Shown here: piece after piece, positions 1 through 5,093 of the stretch
How the letters are laid out: each line of letters opens with the position of its first letter
How positions within the stretch are numbered: position 1 is the stretch's first letter
NCBI GenBank assembly: GCA_017622055.1
Contig: JAGARY010000143.1
Span: 1-15,774 of the forward strand
Source of the DNA: Treponema sp.
Lineage (GTDB): Bacteria > Spirochaetota > Spirochaetia > Treponematales > Treponemataceae
Direction: 5' to 3'
Length of the DNA stretch: 15,774 bases
Program-made: the position numbers and the translations under genes
The notes under the pieces: model-generated
Seen by the model: only the letters and a program-made list of their open reading frames with translations
What the model was told of the DNA's origin: nothing
The model's database searches: none

Positions 1-1
1 A

Positions 2-82
2 GATTTTGATTCAAGTAAAATGATGGGAAAATACAAACCTATGAATTTAGTTGATCAAGCTTTAGCTGCCATAAATCAATAA
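2..82 (+). CDS. C-terminal tail of an upstream protein, possibly RNA polymerase beta' subunit
   Basis: An open frame enters from the left edge and ends at TAA (80-82). Only 26 residues are visible, ending in KPMNLVDQALAAINQ. No domain can be assigned from so short a piece. The guess of rpoC rests on context: in treponemes, as I recall, rpoB-rpoC lie just upstream of rpsL-rpsG, and here rpsL-rpsG follow about 3.5 kb later. The strong terminator seven bases after the stop shows that this is the end of a transcription unit. The identity is inference; the frame and stop are seen directly. Confidence 0.45.
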   Translation, partial: DFDSSKMMGKYKPMNLVDQALAAINQ

Positions 83-88
83 ATTAAG

Positions 89-114
89 AAAGTCGACTTG
101 TTCGTTGACTTTTT
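89..114 (+). terminator. Intrinsic terminator after the upstream gene
   Basis: AAAGTCGAC (89-97) pairs with GTTGACTTT (104-112), nine pairs with one G-U, around the loop TTGTTC. A run of five T (110-114) follows. It lies directly after the stop at 80-82. It ends only 12 bases before the ATG of the next gene, whose Shine-Dalgarno sequence starts just past the T run. Confidence 0.85.
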
Positions 115-126
115 ATGGGAGTTATT

Positions 127-1407
127 ATGAAAAAAACATGGGATATATTTTTACTTTTTATATTTATATTTACATTGGGAAGTTGTTCATTTTGTAAAGT
201 AAAGCCAGATAGAGAAGTTTTTAGTAAAATGGATCCCATAGAATGGAAAGATGAATATGTATTTTCTGCAACATGGTATCCATCGCAAATACAAGTTTGG
301 AATAGTAAAACAAATAAACTAGAACATACTTATGAACTATGTACAGACAATGAAAATTGGGTGAACGGTAAATCAAGATATATAGACGTAATGTGTATGT
401 CTGTCATAAATAAGTGCATATGGTTTATTGGATGGGGATGGCAAAGTTCATTAATAAGGTTAGAAGTAGAAACTGGAGAAATGAAATATATAGATTTAGA
501 TTTTTCTCCAGAAGAAGTTGTAGCAATTCCAGAAGGAAATAATGGAAAAGGCACAATTGTAGTAGCATCACATGCAGACCCAAGATATGGTGTAAAGGTA
601 AATGTGCTGGATACAGAGGGAAATATTCTAGTAGAGAGTGATATAGAATTTAATCATATAGATATGTATTCTCTTAGGAATTGTTTTTATGAAGATGGAA
701 ATTACTATGTACCTTGTTGTGAAGATTATGACAATATAGGTGGAAAATTGGTTAAAACAAAAGTCATAAAACTTGTTGATAAAAAACAGATTTATATCAC
801 TGATGTTCCAACAGAAAAAATAATTAATAAACAAACACAAGATAAGTTTTTTTCTGGTGAAATTGAAGAGTTTTCATCTAGTGTATCATTAATGACATGT
901 AAAAATGAAACTAATAGATTTATGGAAATGATTACGATTTATGATACGAATGAAAAAACATGTATAGATGAAAGATTTCTATTTAAAATAAATTCATTAA
1001 AAAATTGGGATATAGAATATACGGGAATAAAATTTGCAAAAGAATATTCCAAATCAATGTTTTCAGTTGCAGAATATGAAGATAATATTTTTATAACAGG
1101 AAGAGTTTTATGTGATGATCCAGACGGCTTTTCTGGTTTAGAAGTAGGGATGTATCCTGCAGTTGGTGGAGACGAAATTCAAAGATGTAGATTACCAGAA
1201 GGAAATCAGCTTTATTGCCATATGACAGAAGATGCAACTTGGTTTAGTAAAAATCTATTTGAATATATAGATCATCCATATCCAGAAAAACCAGAATGGA
1301 ATACAAATACAACTGCAGGCATATACAAACTTGATTACAAAACAAAGCAAGTTTATGAATTTAATGCAGACGGTAGTTATAAGATATTACCTTGGATTTT
1401 GCCATAA
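127..1407 (+). CDS. Predicted lipoprotein with beta-propeller-like repeats, function unknown
   Basis: This is a 426-residue exported protein that I do not recognise as a named family. Residues 1-20 are a lipoprotein signal peptide: KK, a hydrophobic core (about 7-17) and the lipobox L17-G18-S19-C20. The start at 127 is preferred over an in-frame ATG at 115, because GGGAG (117-121) is then a well-spaced ribosome binding site and the protein begins with the charged signal. The mature part has short strand-turn-strand segments typical of beta-propellers, for example around residues 57-66, 110-121, 157-170, 271-282 and 399-412. The fold is inferred. The gene uses many AGA and ATA codons, unlike the ribosomal genes nearby. 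No promoter is visible between the upstream terminator and the start. The protein probably sits lipid-anchored in the cell envelope. Size and composition resemble the next gene, so the two may be distant paralogues. Confidence 0.8.
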   Translation: MKKTWDIFLLFIFIFTLGSCSFCKVKPDREVFSKMDPIEWKDEYVFSATWYPSQIQVWNSKTNKLEHTYELCTDNENWVNGKSRYIDVMCMSVINKCIWFIGWGWQSSLIRLEVETGEMKYIDLDFSPEEVVAIPEGNNGKGTIVVASHADPRYGVKVNVLDTEGNILVESDIEFNHIDMYSLRNCFYEDGNYYVPCCEDYDNIGGKLVKTKVIKLVDKKQIYITDVPTEKIINKQTQDKFFSGEIEEFSSSVSLMTCKNETNRFMEMITIYDTNEKTCIDERFLFKINSLKNWDIEYTGIKFAKEYSKSMFSVAEYEDNIFITGRVLCDDPDGFSGLEVGMYPAVGGDEIQRCRLPEGNQLYCHMTEDATWFSKNLFEYIDHPYPEKPEWNTNTTAGIYKLDYKTKQVYEFNADGSYKILPWILP

Positions 1408-1497
1408 AACTGTGATATTGGACGTAGTTGGAATACAATCCCTGGTTCAGTTTGTTCTGCGAAGCGACAAAACAATCCATATACTAACCAAAATTAA

Positions 1498-1544
1498 TTT
1501 AAATAACCTTGGTTAATTTAAAACTTCAAAAACCGCGGTTATTT
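1498..1544 (+). repeat. Cluster of inverted repeats between the two lipoprotein genes
   Basis: TTTAAATAACC (1498-1508) pairs with GGTTAATTTAAA (1511-1522) with one bulged A. AAATAACC (1501-1508) can instead pair perfectly with GGTTATTT (1537-1544). The palindrome AACCGCGGTT lies at 1531-1540. There is no clear T run, so this is at best a weak terminator for the first lipoprotein gene. The rest of the 225-base gap (1408-1632) is AT-rich and shows no gene and only weak promoter-like matches before the next start. Confidence 0.4.
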
Positions 1545-1632
1545 CGTATCAAACAGGGTTGTTTTTTCAACAAAAGCATACAAAAATATTCTCGTTGCAA
1601 CAAAACATAAAAATCATAAGGAGAAATGATTT

Positions 1633-2853
1633 ATGAAAAAACTAATACCATTTTCATTAATATTTTTTGTTTTTATTCTTTTCTCTTGTAGTTACTCACC
1701 AGATGTATATGAGCCATTAGACAATATATATGATGAAGGAATTATATCAAAAACTTCAATGAAGCCATTTGACCATTTGGAAAATCCAATAGTCCTTACT
1801 ACCGATCATATGCAATATTATGCTCCATTTAAAAACAAAAATCAAGGAATGCATCCTAGAAAAAAAGGAGATGTAATATTTGTATATGATACAAAAAACG
1901 AAGAAATATTTGATTGGGTATTTGTGGAACATAGTGGATACAGTTATAGTTGTATTATTTATAAAGTAGGGACACCTGCAAAATATTATTTACCAACAAC
2001 AGATGAAAATAATTATATATATGAGTTAAATCCACAAACTGGAAAAATTACGAAAGAAAAACATAAGTATACAAACAAAATTTATAGTTGTGATGCACAT
2101 CAAAATAATAATTATTTTTTTATGGCAAATGAATCAAACGAGGAAGTAGAGTTATATAGTTATAATACAGAAACATCATTAGTTTCACAAAATGTTTTAA
2201 AAATCAAAGGAAAAGATTGGGCTCCCTCACGGTTAATTACAGATCCTGATGGTACTTTTTGGCTTATGTATGTAGATGATGCAGATAATTGGTTAGTTCA
2301 TATCAATCCAAAAAATAATGAAATTATAGAAGAGTATAATATAGCACCAAGAAACGAGGAAACTACTTCTGATCTTTATTCTTCCACTTATGCAACAAAA
2401 GATTATGTTTTCTTTAAGGATACTACAAGAATTAAAGATTCGTATTTACATTATTTTGATAAAACAACAGGTAACTGCGAAAAGATTCTTTTGAATATTC
2501 CACGAAAATTCAACTATATATGGACCGTTGTAGATGTGGACGGTGTATTGTATGCCATTGCATGTGAAACATTCTGTAAAGTAGAGGGTAGTACAAATGA
2601 AGATGATTGGGAACAAAATAGATATATTTTTAAATTGGATATGCAAAATAAAACCGCAACTTATTTATCTAAAGCCGATGTTTGGGGATTAGATTCTCCA
2701 ATAGTAATTGGTTCAAAAATATATATGATTCATATGAATTCATATTATAGATATTATGACACAGCAACAAATACATGGGGTGAAAAAACAAAATTTGAAA
2801 TATCAGATAAAATCCTTTCTGATTTAATTGAAGCGGGATATGTAGACGAATAA
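1633..2853 (+). CDS. Predicted lipoprotein with beta-propeller-like repeats, function unknown
   Basis: This is a 406-residue exported protein. Residues 1-19 form a lipoprotein signal peptide with KK, a Phe/Ile-rich core and a lipobox ending L16-F17-S18-C19, so Cys19 should be lipidated. The mature part repeats a blade-like pattern of tyrosine or phenylalanine, aspartate or asparagine, a turn and a strand, as in VYDTKNEEIF (84-93), YELNPQTGKI (130-139), YSYNTETSLV (175-184) and HINPKNNEII (223-232), with further copies near the C-terminus. This suggests a beta-propeller, possibly binding a ligand or protein at the cell surface; that is inference. AAGGAG (1618-1623) precedes the ATG by nine bases. 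The gene for an outer-membrane barrel starts 16 bases after its stop, so the two are probably co-transcribed. It is AT-rich like its left neighbour. Confidence 0.8.
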   Translation: MKKLIPFSLIFFVFILFSCSYSPDVYEPLDNIYDEGIISKTSMKPFDHLENPIVLTTDHMQYYAPFKNKNQGMHPRKKGDVIFVYDTKNEEIFDWVFVEHSGYSYSCIIYKVGTPAKYYLPTTDENNYIYELNPQTGKITKEKHKYTNKIYSCDAHQNNNYFFMANESNEEVELYSYNTETSLVSQNVLKIKGKDWAPSRLITDPDGTFWLMYVDDADNWLVHINPKNNEIIEEYNIAPRNEETTSDLYSSTYATKDYVFFKDTTRIKDSYLHYFDKTTGNCEKILLNIPRKFNYIWTVVDVDGVLYAIACETFCKVEGSTNEDDWEQNRYIFKLDMQNKTATYLSKADVWGLDSPIVIGSKIYMIHMNSYYRYYDTATNTWGEKTKFEISDKILSDLIEAGYVDE

Positions 2854-2869
2854 TTGTTTGGAGGAAAAA

Positions 2870-3445
2870 ATGAAAAAGAAGATTATTGTTATTTTTATGT
2901 TAGTTGGATTTATTTCTTCAAGTTTTGCAATAACATTAACTACTGGAATAAATTATGAGTTTTCGGGAACAACATCATCAGATGAAAAATATAACGGTCC
3001 AGGATTCAATATTGGAGCGTTATTAAATATAGATTTTTTTCATGGATTTGGAATTCAGACTGAACTTTCTACAACGGTGTTTAATTTTAAAATTCAAAAG
3101 GACCAATTAGAAATAACAGTTCCATTAAGTATAATAGATGTTCCAATTATGATGTGGTGGAATGGAAAATTTAATTCAATTGGAATAGGTCTTGGCGCAG
3201 GAATTAATTTTGGTTTTGTAAATTATAATCCTGTACTACTTAATTTAGGTTTTACTTTTGGTAGTAATGTAATCTTCTATTTTGGAAATCACATAGGCCT
3301 TTTAGTTGGTTTTCATGGTGTTTTTGACTTTCCAAAGGGAATTACATTTGAAAATGACTACAATGATACAACAATAGGTTTTAGTTCGTCAGATTGGGTT
3401 CGAAATACTCTTTTTGGAAAGGTAGGTATTATATATAGATTTTAA
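2870..3445 (+). CDS. Predicted outer-membrane beta-barrel protein
   Basis: This is a 191-residue protein. It opens with a signal peptide (MKKK, then a hydrophobic stretch) and a plausible signal peptidase I site after S18-F19-A20. The rest alternates hydrophobic and polar residues with many Gly, Asn, Phe and Tyr, as in transmembrane beta-strands of small eight-strand barrels. It ends in GIIYRF: a terminal aromatic residue is the usual sorting signal for outer-membrane barrels. The start at 2870 is chosen because GGAGG (2860-2864) lies five bases upstream; an in-frame TTG at 2858 would overlap that site. It follows the second lipoprotein gene closely, so the two products may act together at the outer membrane. 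The substrate or role cannot be read from the sequence. Confidence 0.75.
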   Translation: MKKKIIVIFMLVGFISSSFAITLTTGINYEFSGTTSSDEKYNGPGFNIGALLNIDFFHGFGIQTELSTTVFNFKIQKDQLEITVPLSIIDVPIMMWWNGKFNSIGIGLGAGINFGFVNYNPVLLNLGFTFGSNVIFYFGNHIGLLVGFHGVFDFPKGITFENDYNDTTIGFSSSDWVRNTLFGKVGIIYRF

Positions 3446-3482
3446 AAACCTTACAAATTCTCCATAAATTTACAAAATTCAG

Positions 3483-3511
3483 TTGAATTCATTTTTCAAA
3501 TTCATTAGAAT
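3483..3511 (+). promoter_or_regulatory. Probable sigma-70 promoter of rpsL-rpsG
   Basis: TTGAAT (3483-3488), a 17-base spacer and TAGAAT (3506-3511) match the housekeeping consensus at 4 of 6 and 5 of 6 positions. Transcription would start near 3518. A short hairpin, AATTC-AGTT-GAATT (3476-3489) followed by CATTTTT, overlaps the -35 box and could be a weak terminator for the barrel gene. Confidence 0.55.
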
Positions 3512-3518
3512 TGTTAAA

Positions 3519-3592
3519 CCTATCTTATAGGAACTTTTATATGTTTATCTTTTCCGGGGTGCTGACCGGAATTAAATATAGGAGAATAGGCG
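3519..3592 (+). promoter_or_regulatory. rpsL leader with two hairpins and ribosome binding site
   Basis: The predicted transcript begins with CCTAT-CTT-ATAGG (3519-3531), a five-pair hairpin. It then has TTCCGG (3552-3557) pairing with CCGGAA (3566-3571) around the loop GGTGCTGA. GGAG (3581-3584) is the Shine-Dalgarno sequence for the ATG at 3593. The second hairpin stands out as GC-rich in an AT-rich gap and ends nine bases before the Shine-Dalgarno sequence. A regulatory role is inferred. Confidence 0.45.
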
Positions 3593-3967
3593 ATGCCTAC
3601 AATAAATCAATTAATTCGTCAGGGTCGTAAGTCAGTTGCTAACAGAACAAAAGCTCCCGCACTTGAGTCCTGTCCACAAAAACGCGGAGTTTGTACTCGC
3701 GTTATGACTCAGACACCTAAAAAACCAAACTCGGCATTAAGAAAAATTGCCCGTGTACGTTTATCAAATGGTATTGAAGTTACTGCATATATTCCAGGTA
3801 TTGGACACAACTTGCAGGAACACTCAGTAGTTTTAATTCGTGGTGGTCGTGTAAAAGACCTTCCTGGTGTACGTTATCATATCATTCGTGGTACAAAAGA
3901 TACTCTTGGCGTAGAAGACAGAAAACGTGGTCGTTCTAAATACGGTGCTAAGAGACCTAAGGCTTAA
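3593..3967 (+). CDS. rpsL: 30S ribosomal protein S12
   Basis: S12 (124 residues, the usual length) sits at the decoding centre of the 30S subunit and controls tRNA selection accuracy. The family signature is complete: PTINQLIRQGR at the N-terminus, CPQKRGVCTRV (27-37), TPKKPNSALRK (41-51) and GGRVKDLPGVRYH (84-96). Lys43 and Lys88, the classic sites of streptomycin-resistance changes, are both lysine, as in sensitive strains. Asp89 is the residue that RimO methylthiolates in other bacteria. Codon use switches here to CGT and other codons of highly expressed genes, in contrast to the three genes upstream. It is followed after 12 bases by rpsG, as in the str operon. Confidence 0.97.
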   Translation: MPTINQLIRQGRKSVANRTKAPALESCPQKRGVCTRVMTQTPKKPNSALRKIARVRLSNGIEVTAYIPGIGHNLQEHSVVLIRGGRVKDLPGVRYHIIRGTKDTLGVEDRKRGRSKYGAKRPKA

Positions 3968-3979
3968 TGGAGGACTAAG

Positions 3980-4450
3980 ATGGGAAGACATAAGAAATCA
4001 ATCGAACGTCCATTGATGCCAGACGTTAAATACAATTCAAAAGTTATTTCTAAATTCGTTTGTCGTATGATGTTAGACGGAAAGAAAGAAACTTGTATGA
4101 AGATTGTTTACCAAGCTATGGACAATCTTAAAGCAAAAACTGAAAAAGATCCTTTAGAAGTTTTGTTAAAAGCATTAGACAATGTAAAACCAATGGTAGA
4201 AGTTAAATCTCGCCGTGTTGGTGGTGCTACATACCAAGTTCCGATGGAGATTCGTGAATCTCGTCGTGAAGCTTTAGCTATGAGATGGATTATTGATGCA
4301 GCTCGTAAAAGAAGCGGACACGGAATGGCAGATACACTTGCTTCAGAACTTTTAGATGCTTATAACAACACTGGTTCTGCATATAAGAAACGTGAAGACG
4401 TTCATAAAATGGCAGAAGCTAACAAAGCTTTTGCTCACTACAGATGGTAG
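3980..4450 (+). CDS. rpsG: 30S ribosomal protein S7
   Basis: S7 (156 residues) starts assembly of the 30S head by binding the 3' major domain of 16S rRNA and lines the E site. The typical helical core is visible: KFVCRMMLDGKK (about 26-37), LDNVKPMVEVKSRRVGGATYQ (about 66-86, the RNA-binding beta-hairpin) and a C-terminal EANKAFAHYRW. GGAGG just after the rpsL stop serves as its Shine-Dalgarno sequence. In many bacteria fusA and tuf follow in the same operon. Here a strong terminator comes next, fusA is absent, and tuf has a separate leader. The short rpsL-rpsG gap leaves no room for a long S7 target of the E. coli kind. Confidence 0.97.
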   Translation: MGRHKKSIERPLMPDVKYNSKVISKFVCRMMLDGKKETCMKIVYQAMDNLKAKTEKDPLEVLLKALDNVKPMVEVKSRRVGGATYQVPMEIRESRREALAMRWIIDAARKRSGHGMADTLASELLDAYNNTGSAYKKREDVHKMAEANKAFAHYRW

Positions 4451-4483
4451 AATAAGCCTTATTGGCAAATTAAACCTTCTTAT

Positions 4484-4565
4484 AAAAGACTGTCTAATAA
4501 GTTTAAATGTTATTGTCGCACTTGATGCGACAATCTCTAAATGCTTTTTAGACAGTCTTTTTTTT
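4484..4565 (+). terminator. Long two-tier intrinsic terminator after rpsG
   Basis: The outer stem AAAGACTGTCTAA (4485-4497) pairs perfectly with TTAGACAGTCTTT (4548-4560) and can gain one more pair. Inside it sits a second perfect nine-pair hairpin, ATTGTCGCA (4512-4520) with TGCGACAAT (4526-4534), loop CTTGA. A run of eight T (4558-4565) follows. It should end the rpsL-rpsG transcript. At about 80 bases it is much longer than a typical terminator. Confidence 0.9.
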
Positions 4566-4610
4566 ATATGCGAAATATTACACGATTTTCATAAATTCCG
4601 TCTTTTACTA

Positions 4611-4645
4611 TTGAATTTATTTTTAAAAAATATTATAACTATAAT
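4611..4645 (+). promoter_or_regulatory. Probable sigma-70 promoter of the tuf-S10-spc operon
   Basis: TTGAAT (4611-4616), 17 bases, then TATAAC (4634-4639); a consensus TATAAT overlaps just downstream (4640-4645). The -35 box is identical to that predicted for rpsL. The site lies between the rpsG terminator and a long leader, as expected for a promoter serving tuf and the genes after it. Transcription would start at about 4646-4652. Confidence 0.55.
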
Positions 4646-4685
4646 ACTACTGTCTTTTAGACAGGAAAAATGGGTTCTTTGAGAT

Positions 4686-4826
4686 GTTTTCAGGCAAATG
4701 ACTTTGTAAAAGTTGTTTGGTTTTTCCGTAAAGTTAATCGTAGGTGGTTTTCAGGAAATACGACCCGTTTTGCGGTTTTGTTTTATCGTTGGTAAAACAA
4801 AGATTTAGTAGCTGTAAGGTTTCAGG
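4686..4826 (+). repeat. Three spaced copies of GGTTT(T)CAGG in the tuf leader
   Basis: GTTTTCAGG (4686-4694), GGTTTTCAGG (4746-4755) and GGTTTCAGG (4818-4826) lie 60 and about 72 bases apart. Each is followed 6-9 bases later by a short hairpin (4701-4713, about 4765-4775, 4836-4848). The first two copies stay loosely similar for some bases beyond the core. This may be a degenerate tandem module. Confidence 0.4.
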
Positions 4827-4857
4827 GTTTCTGATGGTCGTTCTGACCTAATAAACT

Positions 4858-4906
4858 TTAGAATACCAGACCAGTTATCAATGTGATAATGATCGGTGGA
4901 TTCTAG
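4858..4906 (+). promoter_or_regulatory. Compound hairpin in the tuf leader with an alternative partner
   Basis: TAGAAT (4859-4864) pairs with ATTCTA (4900-4905). Inside, CC and ACC pair with GGTGG (4895-4899) around small bulges, and TTATCA (4875-4880) pairs with TGATAA (4884-4889) around ATG. AATACC (4862-4867) could instead pair with GGTATT (4911-4916), which would break the outer stem. Confidence 0.5.
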
Positions 4907-5002
4907 TTAGGGTATTTCGAATAGATGAAATGCTTTTTACTTATCATTACTAGATTTATTATCAAAATTTCAAATATTGTGTCTGCGAATGCAAGTGCTT
5001 TT

Positions 5003-5011
5003 TGGTATAAA
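5003..5011 (+). promoter_or_regulatory. Possible second, extended -10 promoter before tuf
   Basis: TGGTATAAA matches the extended -10 form TGnTATAAT with one mismatch. No good -35 box lies 16-18 bases upstream. If used, it would start a short leader near 5017 that still contains the competing stems beside the tuf ribosome binding site. Confidence 0.3.
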
Positions 5012-5022
5012 AGACATTGTAT

Positions 5023-5087
5023 TCTGGCTTAAAGTGCAACACATAAAAATAAGTATGCCAGATTAAAAAGGAAATTCTGGCAAGGAG
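5023..5087 (+). promoter_or_regulatory. Competing stems next to the tuf ribosome binding site
   Basis: TCTGGC occurs at 5023-5028 and again at 5076-5081, with its complement GCCAGA at 5057-5062 between them. The complement can pair with only one copy at a time. Pairing with the second copy (seven pairs with T5056-A5082) places a stem directly against the Shine-Dalgarno AAGGAG (5082-5087) of tuf. Pairing with the first copy leaves that site free. Confidence 0.45.
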
Positions 5088-5093
5088 AAAAAC

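Larger units (their letters stand above)
4646..5093 (+). promoter_or_regulatory. Long structured leader of tuf (candidate cis-regulatory RNA)
   Basis: About 450 bases without a credible gene on either strand. Hairpins readable by eye are CTGTCT-TTT-AGACAG (4650-4664), ACTTT-GTA-AAAGT (4701-4713), TTTGTTTTA with TAAAACAAA (4777-4801), TCAG with CTGA (4822-4834), GGTC with GACC (4836-4848) and a compound stem at 4858-4906. None has a downstream T run, so none is an obvious terminator. I do not recognise a known riboswitch, 6S, tmRNA, RNase P or SRP RNA motif. It could control EF-Tu and ribosomal protein synthesis or hold an independent small RNA; both are inference. Confidence 0.45.

Noticed and set aside
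115..126. Alternative ATG at 115 for the first lipoprotein
   Set aside because: It has no ribosome binding site, sits at the end of the terminator and would put extra residues before the lipoprotein signal. GGGAG fits the ATG at 127.
1331..1516. 61-codon frame overlapping the end of the first lipoprotein gene
   Set aside because: It lies out of frame over a convincing gene, has no ribosome binding site and has no recognisable protein features.
2858..2869. TTG start for the outer-membrane barrel
   Set aside because: It overlaps the GGAGG ribosome binding site that serves the ATG at 2870, and would precede the signal peptide with acidic residues.
4356..4682. 108-codon plus-strand frame over the end of rpsG and the terminator
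   Set aside because: It runs through rpsG in another frame and through the terminator hairpin, which is not expected of a real gene.
4777..4801. TTTGTTTTA/TAAAACAAA hairpin as a terminator
   Set aside because: The stem is AT-rich and is followed by GATTTAG, not a T run.
4646..5093. tRNA, 6S, tmRNA, RNase P or SRP RNA in the tuf leader
   Set aside because: No cloverleaf with a T-loop, no CCA end, and no RNase P or SRP core motifs were found by eye.
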